From: Byssothecium circinans | Lineage: Eukaryota > Ascomycota > Dothideomycetes > Pleosporales > Massarinaceae | DNA length: 64,000 bases | Assembly (NCBI GenBank): GCA_010015675.1 | Contig: ML976998.1 | Location: 580,963 to 644,962, forward strand | Direction: 5' to 3' | Shown here: positions 45,797 to 57,282 of the stretch, one piece after another | Position numbering within the stretch: position 1 is the stretch's first letter | How the letters are laid out: every line of letters begins with the position of its first letter | Program-made: the position numbers and the translations under genes | Notes under the pieces: model-generated | Seen by the model: only the letters and a program-made list of their open reading frames with translations | Told to the model about the DNA's origin: nothing | The model's database searches: none

Positions 45797-47731
45797 TTAC
45801 TTAGCAAAAACAACAACCTCCCCAACCCCCTTAACCTTCCCCTCAACCACCCCCTCACTCAGCCCCAACTCCACACAAATCTCATCGAAACAATGCATGC
45901 CATCCAAAAACCTCACCAACGGCAAGCCCTGCTCCCTCTCCCCATGTTCCAACGCCTCGAACGCGCTGACATGGCGTTCGCTCGCGTTTTCTTTGGCTCC
46001 GCCGAGACCAAGAGCGCTGCCCGCGCCGGTACCGGTACCGAACACGGTCGTCGACGCAAGACTCGGTTTATGCTGGAGATGGGAATGAGAGGGAGGAGGC
46101 TGGTGTCCACCACGCAACGTAGCTTGGTCCGAATCTTTATACCCCGCTGTACTAGGCGCCGTAGACGGCGCTGCGGATTGCAGCGATGTTGGCGGTGCCG
46201 GGGGGATGGATATCGAGGTCGCGAGGGCGTATTTATGCACGCGGTACAAGAATCCCTTTATTATCCCAAAGGTAATAAAACGCCGTACATCGATGCCGCT
46301 GAGCAGGTCCAGGTTCTCCAGAACCCAGTTCCGCAGTGTAAGGCCTTGGCGGAGGGACGTGTAGAGCGTTATGAGGGTGTCGTGGGGGATTGTTGGGGCG
46401 TCGTCGTCGGGGGCGGAGACGGATGGGTTGTTGGGGATGGTGGTGGTGGAGTTGGAGCCGCTTCCGCTTCTGCTGGTTGGGCTGAAGGCGTCGCTGTTGG
46501 TGGAGGAGGAGATTGAGAGGCGGTCTTCGCGGGGTGGCGAGGAGGACGAGCTTATTCGAGGGGTACTTGTGTGTCCCCATCGCATGCTTCGTGTGCATAC
46601 GTAGCGCGCGCACTCCATGCCGACTTCCGCGTCGACTACGAAGCCTCCGATTTCTGCCGTGGGCGCGTATATGGCGCCGAAACTGAATACGTCTAGGAGG
46701 ACGAGGCAGCTATAGTATACTAAGTGCTGTATTGCTTTCCTTGTGAGCGAGAGGTCGGTGTCGGCGAGTTGCGCGATGTGGGAAACGGAGTTTATGCCGT
46801 TGATGTGCGGGAGGATGCGGGCAAGGGTTAGGTCGGAGGAAAGGGGTCTTGAGAGCGTGGAGAGGCTGATTGTGAGGAGGGGGACTGTATGTGTGTGGAT
46901 TGGAGGCGGTGGAGGGCGGGTAGGGAAGAGCTTTAGGTTTATTGTGTTGGAGTCGTCTTATTGCCAAACGTTAGTTGTCCTCCTGCTCGACCTGGGATGA
47001 GAGGAAAGGGACATACCGATAGGTATCATACACTCTGCGTAGTTATTCAAATCTTCTAGCACGTTTTCACAAAGCGCGTAGACCTTACTCCCGCCTCCGA
47101 CTCCAAACCTCCATGCTCCATCCGTATAGGCATCTGCATCTGCGTCCTGTAACCCACTCCATACTTCCCTCGCGCCCTCTCCGGTCAAGGGCCTACACCC
47201 AGCACCACCCATCCCATCACCCTCACCTTCCCAAGCACCCCGTTGCTCTTCCCCGCTCAAAAGCCCCCCCTGTTCCTCCAAACCCCTCAGCAACCGTCCC
47301 AACTTCCTCACCACCTCGCCAAACGCCACCCAATCCCTCAATCCCTCATCCACCACCAGCGCCAGGTTAAAAATGAATTCATTCCTCTCATATTTGACCT
47401 TTCCCTGCTCTTCTCTTATGCAAACAGGGTATCCAATAACGCGGTAATGGTTTGTGCAGAAAGTGAGCAGCCGGTCGCAGAATTGCTGGTTCGGGATGAG
47501 GTACGATGTTATGGAGGAGAAGGTTATGAGCGGGGCGGGGAGAGAGGATGGGGAGGAACAGGGTGTTATGCTGCCTTCGGGGACTTGGTGGAGGACGCGG
47601 GAGCCTGGTTGGCTGCGTTAGCTTTGCGGAGTGAATGGGTTCGGGATGGCAAAGATGAGATGGACGGGGCACGTACCCTTTTCATGGTGGAAGCGCGTAA
47701 AGAAGATGGCCTTTATGGCGCGATTAGGCAT
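45797..47731 (-). CDS. NPR2: Nitrogen permease regulator 2 (SEACIT/GATOR1 subunit)
   Basis: Subunit of the Npr2-Npr3-Iml1 complex that turns down TORC1 at the vacuole when nitrogen is short. Exons 47731-47677, 47604-47017 and 46956-45797 give 600 residues. Exon 1 encodes MPNRAIKAIFFTRFHHEKG, and the splice gives SRVLHQVPEGSI, both hallmark. The longin-like half continues FCDRLLTFCTNHYRVIGYPV and ..ERNEFIFNLALVVDEG. The C-terminal half has GIDVRRFITFGIIKGFLYRVHKY and VRFLDGMHCFDEICVELGLS. Two low-complexity inserts, Gly/Glu-rich near residue 150 and Ser-rich near 340-370, lengthen the protein. The C-terminus ends GEVVVFAK, consistent with relatives. Confidence 0.88.
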
Positions 47732-48589
47732 TAGGAGGAATAGGCACTGTGGGTCATTGGCTGCGGGACTACATTCTGTGCGGGTTGAGAGAAGCGTGGA
47801 GGTTTTGGCGTCGTGGGGTGGCTTTCTCTCTGGGACCAACCAAAGCCGCATACCCCAGCCCCACCCGAACGAACCTTCCCAATCAAGAATCTCCCAGTCA
47901 CTCTTATCTGAAGCATCGATCACTGTTGTGCGACGTGCGCTCGCTGAGCCTCACTCTAGCGCATTCCCTAACCGAACCTTCCCAATCGGGAAATCCCTCA
48001 GCTCCTATCTACCTGTCGATCGCAGTTTGTCGACTCCAATTGAAAGCTCGGGCCACCCACAAATTGTGCTGGAAATAATTAACTTTCAACCAGGACAATT
48101 AGGTGACCACCACACCGCGACAACACATCCGCCGCGACTTCAGATGAAAAATCTCACAATTGCAAATCTCGCTGTAAATAATTCATAGACTAAAAATAGA
48201 AAAATTGATTAAAAATATTAACAAAACAGAGACAGTCGCTCAATTGCGTTCATTAGATTCATATAATGAAGCTATGAATAACCATACCAGGGTAAAAATA
48301 TACACATAGAAGAGGTGTCGCGTGGCACGTCCTCACGCCCACGCCTCCTCATATCTCTCATTAGAATCGAAAACTAAACATCCACTCCGTAAAGAATGTT
48401 ATATGGGGGTATATCGCACAAGAAAGACCAGTTTTTACAGACCGAGACCGAGACCGAGAAATATAGAAAGAATCGTAACAAAAGGGCGCGTTAACGGGTT
48501 GCGGTAGTTCATCGCAGAAATACAATGCAAGTGCGTCGACTGCGTAAACCATTCCTCATGAAGCGTATATGTCGAAAAGTAAATCTGCA
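47732..48589. other. Intergenic region with an AT-rich segment
   Basis: NPR2 promoter side and the 3' end of the next minus-strand gene. About 48160-48300 is AT-rich. No gene supported. Confidence 0.45.
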
Positions 48590-51070
48590 TTAGGCGTTGA
48601 TGATGAGATTCCGCTGGTGTACGTCGTCTGGATAGTTGCCAAACACGAAACGATAGAGATCGGCCAGCCAGGCGAATTGTGTACTGCGCGACATCCACTG
48701 TACCGCTCGCCCGATTTCACTCGCAGTCAGTCGACGTAGCGGTTGTGTATGCGCATTCTTCAGCGTCGGGTCGGTGAGTACAAGCCTCTTGTAGTTCTCA
48801 AAGAGCGTGGTCTGCCAGGGTATCGTTCCGAAGCTGTTAGAGGGGAGGGACCTGACAAAGTCTGGGAGCGATGTTTGCCGGGAGTAGCCGCTGTTAATAG
48901 CTGCTTTCACGATGAGGCCCTTGAGTCGCACGAGGTTCGGGTCGTCCCGGCCAGCAGTTGCTGTTGAGGATGTGTGCACCGAATGAGAAGTGTCGGAATA
49001 AGTGGAAAGATTGGACGACGAAGATGACCACCGATCATGTGTCCGTGTCTCACCGGCCTCGGGGCCCAGAATGAGAATGTTTGGCACATTCGGCTCTTCC
49101 GCAGGCGACAACTCCTCGCGATCGTCAAAGATGGTCGTCGGTGTCTCGGGGTGCATAAACATTTGCTTTCGTATAGATACTGCTGAGTGATAGGACTGGT
49201 TCAAGCTGGACGAGCGTCCCGATATCTCGGAAAGTGTGGTCTGTGAGTGTGGTACCGAGGCGGGGGCGGCGCCTGTGAAGGTGTACTGAGATGGCCGCGG
49301 GGTTCCGCGCTCGGGTCGGACTTGAGCCCAGCCTTCCCGGAAGAGGTCGCACAGCTCCCAGCATGCCTGAATGGCAGATCCAAGGAGTTCTTCGTCCGAG
49401 ACTCTGCTATCACGGTTCGTCTGGCGCATGTTGAACAGCATTTCAGCTAGTGACCAACATGCGTGGAGAAGTGCGTCTGATTCTTCGGGCAAAGATGTTC
49501 TCTGCTTCATCAATCGGTGGCAAAGAGTCAGGTAGAAATCCAGCGTACGTTCTCGGAACGCTTCCGGCAGGTTTCGGTCGTGCGCGTTGTAGAGGTGATT
49601 GTTCAGCTCAAAGCTGACTCTTAGCACCGAGTCGGCGGCCTCATCTCCACGTTGCCGCACATCGAAAAGCGCCTGGCAAAAGTCTCGACATAGTTCCAGT
49701 GTTGGGCTGATTTGTGTGGCGGGGTCATCGTCCCGGCTCTCGTACAATTTCTGACACAGCTTCCAGCAGGTTCTCCAGGCGTGTCCTTGCACTTCGCCGT
49801 GGCCCCCCGAAAAGTGAAACATTCTTTGGCGGTGCTGTTGGCTAAGCTTTGCAAGCGAGTTGCACAGAGTCCAACATTCGTGAAGAGCATTCCGCAGGGC
49901 TGCGACTTCTCTCTCGGTCTCGTTGATTCCGTGTAGTACCTCACCCATTGTCTGTGTGCCCGCCTGAGTCGCTGTATAGGTGGATGGTGGGCCATCCCTT
50001 TCCTGTTCAGGCTCGCTTTCATCGTTCTCTATGATCGAGCTTGAGGCGGTTTCCGAATAACCACTATCGTCAGTTTCGGAAATATCTGTATACATCAGCT
50101 CCCCGTTCTTGGAGGTCCACGATGGACTAACCTGGGAGGCTGGCACTGGGTCGCGCACTTCGGCGCTTGCCGTCGTCCTCATAGTCTTGATGCGTCTGTG
50201 CGCGTGGAGTGGTGCGATCTGTGGTCGAGGAAGGGACATCGGTGTCAATTGGATGGGTATAGTTGGAGGACTGCTGTGGACGTTCAGCCATGACAATCCG
50301 GCTTAAAGCTAGGTGAGCACGACGGACCTTGTCGTCAGGAAGCATATTTGCTTCTGGCGTTTGTGGGGATACCACGGCTGTGTGATCCGACCTGGTTTCA
50401 GTCGAGGATGCGGCTGACACGCTCGCCCGATTCTATAGAAGGTCAGCGGCTATGTAGTGCAACCACGACGACGCGCCACGTACAAATGTTTGGAAATTGG
50501 CGGGCGCATGAATGACAGACTGGGGCCCATCATCTGAATCAGACCGCGTCCGCACGGGCAGCGAAGTGTCGAGCTTTGAGGGCTGCTCGACTATCAGCTA
50601 TGCTCTACCAAGACAGCTTGAAGTGTCGCGCATACCTTGGCCTGGCTGCCGTGGCTCGCCGGACTGATAATGTCGTCCATTGGCGACTTGACGATATCGC
50701 TGGACTCATCTTCACTGACTTGATTCACCTGGGCGTCGTCCTCAATCTGTGTGCTGTCAGCCCCGCGTCCTGCGTAGTGACCAACTCCGCGTACCTCTGT
50801 CGCGTTCGTGCCATTGCTGTCGACGGGCGAGGGGTCGACCGACGAGGGATAGGGACTCGGTGGGGGAACCAGATGGTCTGAGGCATTCGAAGACCTGCGG
50901 GTTTCCATTAGCGCTGCTATGCGGACCGTCTTGCAGGCGGAGGGATGGCACCTATTTGAGAAGACCTGGGCGAAGGTGGCCGGAGAGCTGGGCGAGTCGG
51001 TATAAGGGCTGAAGGATGATTTCAGGCCCGGTGTCGGCGAGGTTGGCATGAGTTGAGTCGCAGTTGCCAT
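48590..51070 (-). CDS. Conserved fungal protein with Cys/Trp helical repeats
   Basis: Predicted 757-residue protein from exons 51070-50952, 50894-50636, 50582-50484, 50432-50132 and 50085-48590. The first ~290 residues are Ser/Pro/Asp-rich and disordered. The middle (about 310-515) is helical and repeats a motif like CWxLCxxL: CWTLCNSL, CWKLCQKLY, LCRDFCQALF, LTLCHRLM, CWSLAEMLF and CWELCDLF, suggesting an alpha-solenoid. A Ser-rich linker follows, then a conserved C-terminal block (LRRLTASEIGRAVQWMSR..FAWLADLYRFVFGN). No signal peptide or membrane segment. The splice from SASLP to DISETDD was chosen over the overlapping frame because it keeps the upstream exon in frame. I do not know the function. 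Confidence 0.72.
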
Positions 51071-54000
51071 ACTTGGTGCCGCTGGTCAGCTTGAGGCACC
51101 GCGGTGGTGCTGCGCCAACTCGCGCGGAAGAGCCCCAAGGCAGGGAGGACTCTGGAGATGGTCGATTAGGCTGCCAAAGAGACGGGCAGCGCAGAGGTTT
51201 CAAGTCGCAAGGCTGAACGGCAGCTGAAGCTTCCAGACGGGCGACGAATTAGGGTAGGATGCGCGGCGCAAGAGGGTTGGGATGGCCGGTGGGCGGGTAG
51301 AGAGCGAAGGGGGGCGTTTGATATAGCAGCCGGCTGCTGTGGGGATCTGGAGGATGCGATGCGGCAGATGTTTTGTTTCGTCGGGAGAGCGGGCAGGCGG
51401 CGGACGGCGGCCTGGCGTGGTGAGATTACGGTATGGATTAGTTGCGAGTTGCGAGTTGCGTGTTGTTGCACTCCCTCCCTGAACCTTTTCCGTGCTCTCC
51501 GCCAGTGACCACACCGGCAGACTCTCCACCTGCTCGCACGTCGCGACCCCTGCGACCCATCGCCTCACGCCGTCCAATCACGGCTGAGAGACAGGGGCTG
51601 TAAGCGCCCGCGGGATCGCTTCCCTTCACCGCGAGCGTCCAGATGTCGCTCATCACGCCGAAACACACGATGCCAGCTCGCTCGGGTCATGATCAGACCC
51701 GTCACACTGGGTAGGTGCGATGCCAGTCTCGAACACCAGCAACAGTTGATCGCGACTTCATTAATTCTCCGACATGATACACGATCCATCTTCAATATTG
51801 AACACCCCCACGCCCCAACTCCACCTTGGATGCTGGGAACACCCCGCACCACCTCCTCACCCCTCGCCGTTCCTGTTGCGCTATCACACCAACGCCTACT
51901 GGGATTCGTCAATGGCATGGCCGTCTTGGACTAGGACACCAGGCCCACACTCACCGGCACGAGCTGCACAGCTGCAGGCACTAATGCACACTCATCCACA
52001 TCCAACGACACTAGAGGAACAATCATGTGCCAAAGGGGAGCTGCAGCCTTGCGGCATGCCCACTCTTCGGCTGACTGCATCGACGTGGCCGGCCTGCGCC
52101 AAATCAACTCCAAAGGACTGTGATGGAGCATGGACGCAGCCTGGGAGACTGCAATTGAGCCACCGACAGCATAATACAGTCTGGTGCAGTACCATGACTG
52201 ACGATATGGACTCCACAGCGCTTAAGTGCTCGCTCTAGCATTCCTTAGGCCACTGTTACACCATCAGGAACAGGAAGTTGTATCATTTCCCCATCCTATT
52301 CTCTGTCTTGGATGAGTATGGATTAGGAAGGAGACGCGCCTCTTCCGTGCCTCTGCGCCGCATTCGCCCATCGTTACCGCGTGGGTGGAATTTGTTGTCT
52401 GCCACAGCCGCCTTGGGCGCACAAAATCGACCTGCCTCATCTCACAGATGCACTGATGCAGCTGGATATGGCTGCAGCGTCGGTTTAAACACCCGCTAGT
52501 CGGTCAGGTAGCGCGTGTCCATCAAGTTGACTATATTAGCCCCAACTCCAACAGAGCGGTGCGGATACTTAAGACCACCAACCTTGGCCTTCTCTTACAT
52601 GCAGCTAGCCAGCTACGCCAGGCGCCTACTCCTGCCATATCTTTGGCAAAAGAATGCATGGACCAACCTTTCTATTTCGAAGCCACATCAGCAAACAGCT
52701 ATCAAGGTTCCCAGCCATCATTGAGTCGCTCCACGTAGGATGATCCTTGACGCACCTTACGCCCACACTGTCAATGCTTTGAGACACTGAGCAACGTTGC
52801 GTAGCGAAATCCATACGACGCCACATTATTCACAATATTACATTCTCGCCCCATAGGAAGTTTTCCTTGCCTATAATATCCGGCGAACAGATGGTCCATG
52901 TCCCACCTCTAGCGTCCACAAAGCTTGAGAACAGGTGAGCAATTGCTGTCCAAGCCAATCAGACGACTATCGACCACAGAACAGTCACGTTCAGACCTTC
53001 CCTCTGTGGACTGCCTTCCAACGCTTCTTGTTAGAAGCTATCAATTGCCCTGATCGCCCAGCAATTCAACATCTCCCGAACTCGCTGAAAGGTTCCCGTC
53101 AAAGCCCCAAACACCCGCCGGCTAGGACATTAAGTGACCGCAGCAGAGTCACTCCAAACAACACGCAAGGTCTATCCCACGAGCCTTTGTAAGAGTGGCG
53201 TCATTACCCCCAAGGCAATCTCACTAAGCGCCTGCTCGACCAACACCTCGGTCGGTCTTACTAACAATACATATCAGGCCCCTGGACCGAACAACACATC
53301 AGTCGGTCTGCCTTGCTCTTGAGTCATTGTCACCGATTACTTTCAGATCTTCATCTCCGCCATAGCTTTTCCGTGCGTGGCCTACCACCCGTGCTTCACC
53401 GCCAACTCCCTACTCAGATGCCCTTTCCTTGTCATGACGAGGCTGGGATGAAGTCCTTTGTTGTTGGCCTTTTGACGGTACGCTGGTGGTACCATCGTCT
53501 TTAGTAGATGACAAACGTACGTCAATCTCACCAATAGAGAGGATGCAGTCCTCCCGTTTAAGTTAACGATTGAGATTCCTGATGGAGACCTTGACCAACC
53601 GTTTCCTTTTACTTCACTGTAGATATCTCTTCTTAAAAAATAGTGCCTGGATAATAGTTTGTAATTGCCAGCTCGGACTCAGCCGAAATCGGTGGACCTC
53701 GAAGTCCCTGTGCATCCGAACTTAACTTTATTTCTTGGGGATATATATATATATAAACGTGGATGATGTTGGAGCTCTACCTTCCTGGAGGACATGGAGT
53801 GTGATTATTTAAGGCGTCTTTGCCATAGTTGATTTTTGTTTAAAGACTGTTAGATTTGTATTTGACGCCCTTCAACGCTGACGGTGAGATTTAAGATGGA
53901 GCGACAGATAGAGTCAGTATCTGGTACCTAGGTTTAGTATGCTTCAAGAAATGAATTGATGAAATTGATAGCAGTGCGAACTATGAGCCCCGAATTTGCG

Positions 54001-54183
54001 GGCCGGTAGTCCGCCTCCAAAGTCCAACCTTGGAGCTATTCCATGCAGCACCTTAGGCATACAGACTTTTCACTCGTACTATACATATGCAATGATGAAT
54101 GCTACCTCCAACCCACCACCCCAAGCATGAACAATGCTACCCACGACGATAGCCAACGAAGAGATAAATTAGAAGTGTAGTAG
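51071..54183. other. 3.1-kb region without a supported gene
   Basis: The first few hundred bases are the promoter and leader of the gene ending at 51070. The rest shows only short frames. About 53150-53320 contains two imperfect copies of a ~35-bp segment ending TCGGTCGGTCT/CAGTCGGTCT. From 53560 to 54000 the DNA is AT-rich with an (AT)n run at 53742-53753. It may be decayed non-coding DNA. Confidence 0.45.
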
Positions 54184-56001
54184 TTAGCCATAGCGCACTT
54201 TCTTCCCACCGCGACCACCAGACTCAATCATCGAGCACGAGACACTGATCCCCCGCTTCTGCGCATATACCACAGCGTCGCGGCTACTAATGCGCCTGCA
54301 ACAATCCGCCTTTAGGTACTGCAGATCAAGTTGCTTATCAGCCAGTATCTTCAAGCTCGCGCCCGAGACATTGGTGGAAGAGATATCGAGGGTTTGGAGA
54401 TGGAGGGGATGCGTGACGAGCGTTTCGATGTCGTCATCGGTGCAGGGAAGACCGGCGATACTGAGCGACTGGAGCGAGGGCGTGAGAATGCGTGGTCCGG
54501 ACAAGAGCCCGCTATCGTTGAAGAGGCCTTCCGGCGTGGATTCGGCAAGAAGGCCGCCGAGCCAGAGGTGCTTCAGAGGCGTCTGGTCCGACTCGGGGAA
54601 GCGGTGCGTTTCTCCATTCTCGGGGTCGTGCCAGATATCCAGCAGAGCTTCGAGAAAGTCTGGGCTGAGATCTTTCACGTCGCGAAGGACGAGGTGCTCG
54701 AGATGTTGGACACGGGAGTTTCGTGCGTTGGACCACGACCATCCGTCGTCGTGGGGCGCTAGAACGGCACCGGGTTGGGGCGCTCGAAGGGAGAATTGTT
54801 GGCGTGGAACGAGGACGAGACGTTTCAGTGTGGAGGGGAGGACGGGGAAGTGGGGGATACGGACGCGCTTGAGCTCGAGGCTCGTGAGGGTAGTCTGTGC
54901 AAAGAGGGTGTAGGGGATATGTGCGACCTGGGAAAAGTCAGTGTTCATGTCGGACTATGCGGACTGGAGATATCTCACTATTGCCCAACTGGATAGCGTA
55001 ATGGACTGTAAACTAGGAGCTTGTAAGAGCAAGGGTCCCACCATCATGGATTGTTCGGGACCATTTATGTCACCCTTGTTCAGGACCGCGGTCTGGAGAT
55101 TGGGAAATGGGCCTTTCCATTCGGTTCCAACATGTCCAGTGATTTGATAGAACTCGATATGCTCAAGCGTGGGCCCATGGCGCAGGATCTGTATCATAGT
55201 GTCAGAAGAGATTCCGGCGCGTATCTTGAACTTCTTGAGGTTCTGTGCGCATTGGGCGATTTCAATGAGCGACTCGGCGAGCAGCATGGGGAGCGAGATA
55301 ATTTCGATTTCCCGCAGGTCCTTGCATACTGTAGCGATGTTACGCAGCATATCCGTGTGCTGGAACCTGTGGACGACCAGGCGAGTGACTTGATTCTCAG
55401 AGTATTGCACCGCTCGCCGCACGAAGCTGCGCGAGACTGGCTTGACTGCTTCAGAAAAGTCAATATCTAGCCAGAGCTTCTGGCGCTTGATGAGATAGTT
55501 CTTCCAGCCTTTGCTAACGCGTAGACAGTTGACTATATTCTTGAAGGGAATGTAGCCAATGACCATCTCCGCGAGCTCAACGGGCAGGACCGCAAGCGGA
55601 TCGATCGCTTTCGGGGGTGAGAGCTTGCGCGTGAGTTGATCGTGCATCTTCTGCAGCACCTCAAAGTGTTTCCTATCCACTGGCACATTCTTCATCCCAA
55701 ACTTGTAGATCCCCACCGCTATGTCAAGCTTGTTCAACTTCTGCAGCGCGTTGCCCGTCCGCAGATAGCCTCTCACATCTTGCTTGTTCGCACGAATAGC
55801 TTCTCGTCCATCCTTTACCGCGGCAGTGTAGTTCTCGAGCTTCTCTTGACAGGCGGCACGGTAGTCGAAGAGGGATACAGTGGGGATCACGGCGGCTTCG
55901 ATGCCGTTGGTGAAGGCTTCAATCGCTTTTTCGTATTGCTTCTTCTTGTAGTACGTTCGACCGAGTTCTTGGTACTCGGAGGCGGAGATGGTGCGCGCCA
56001 T
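54184..56001 (-). CDS. TPR/F-box/LRR ubiquitin-ligase subunit (Dia2/Pof3 type)
   Basis: Substrate adaptor of an SCF ubiquitin ligase; yeast Dia2 and fission yeast Pof3 act at replication forks and in genome stability. Exons 56001-54979 and 54927-54184 give 588 residues. Residues 1-115 hold TPR helices (YQELGRTYYKKKQYEKAIEA; YRAACQEKLENYTAAVKDG; RTGNALQKLNKLDIAVGIY). An F-box lies near 160-200 (LPVELAEMVIGYIPFKNIVN..VSKGWKNYL). The rest carries leucine-rich repeats (LTSLELKRVRIPHFPVLP; LQSLSIAGLPC; LQTLDISSTNV). The domain order TPR, F-box, LRR is specific to this family. The ATG at 56001 starts the conserved N-terminus; the frame extends upstream only to a GTG. Confidence 0.85.
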
Positions 56002-57282
56002 GGTTGTCAAATGCACTGCCCATTTGGGGGTGTGGTTGAGGAGGAAGTCTGCGCGAGAGCGACGCGAAGTGGGAAGTCGCGTTACGCGACCCCACGCGCG
56101 AAGTTGGCCCGTGCAAAAACACCCACTTCCCCACAGCCCTTTTCCCAATTTCACGTGCACCTCCGTTCACCTGCGCATTTAACCCCACTGTCCATGAACC
56201 TCAGCGATGGATCATGCTCCTCCCAGATGAAGCCTTTTCACAGTTTAGCCTTCGTGACCGTTGACGCTTTAGGGCGTTACATACGGGCATCCACTCGCCC
56301 AAAAGCAATGCGAGCGTGCTCATCTCCACCTTCCAGCGGCCACCTCGCCGACTCATCACCTCTATGCACACCAGTTTTGTACCCAAATGCCAGAGCCGCT
56401 CGGCAAGCGACCGGGTGAGTGTCGGGGGCCGAAATGCACCTCATATGCATCGTACTCGTGTTCTGCGACGGATGGCTTTCAGCTTTCCCCAACGACCCGT
56501 TCGTACCTGCATCTTGCTCCCCCTTTCATTTCTCGTACTATCCCCGCAATATCGTCTTCTTCGTGTCAATTAAGTCGAATGGCTTCTGTCCGACGAAATT
56601 CCTCAGCCATCTTACATTTGACCAAGTAGCGTCTACGGGTACTGAATTATTAGAAAAGCTCCTTTTCCTCAGTCAGTTTTGTGATCATATGTCTCTTCTA
56701 GTCAACGATATTCGATCTTCCCTTCCCTTTTCTCTCCTAGGTACGCTCGCAAAAGTGCAGTAGAATTCTGTGCCTGTCGATCATCTGAAATCTCAACTCA
56801 GGCACGCGTTAAGCCAGCCTTGGCAGTGCTTGACGGACTCTTGTTCAAGCCACCAGTTGCCTGCTACCGTACTGGCGAGAACGATGAACTCCTAATACAC
56901 GGCGTCTCTTCGCATTCTTTCCCTTGTTGATCGTTTATCCTCCGCATTCTCGGTACCTGGGGCACACGGACTAGCTTGCAAGGATTGTATTGGCTGCTTG
57001 GAGGAACGAGAATACGCTTGCTCATCTCCCTGGGGTTACCTATCCTACTTGGCGCATACACGGGTACTCAAAATAGCAGATTGTGTCAATCGATCCTTGA
57101 AATGGCTTCTACCATACCAATTCATGCGTGCTGGGGCTGGGGCCTCCATACAAGAAGAGGAAGCCTCCTCACTATGGAAGTACTCACGCGTGGTCTCAGC
57201 ATCCAGTCGTTCATTGAGACATTACAGTCGTCCGCTCTTTAATACACATTCGTTAGTTTGCAACAGCTGTATACCCCTAATC
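56002..57282. promoter_or_regulatory. Divergent intergenic region
   Basis: About 1.3 kb between two genes reading away from each other, so it should hold both promoters. Open frames are present (for example 56419-56763) but lack protein-like features. Confidence 0.4.

Noticed and set aside
50133..50296. Start of the Cys/Trp-repeat protein at MSWLNVHSS
   Set aside because: It is a different frame over an upstream exon; the splice at 50131/50086 joins the real exon in phase.
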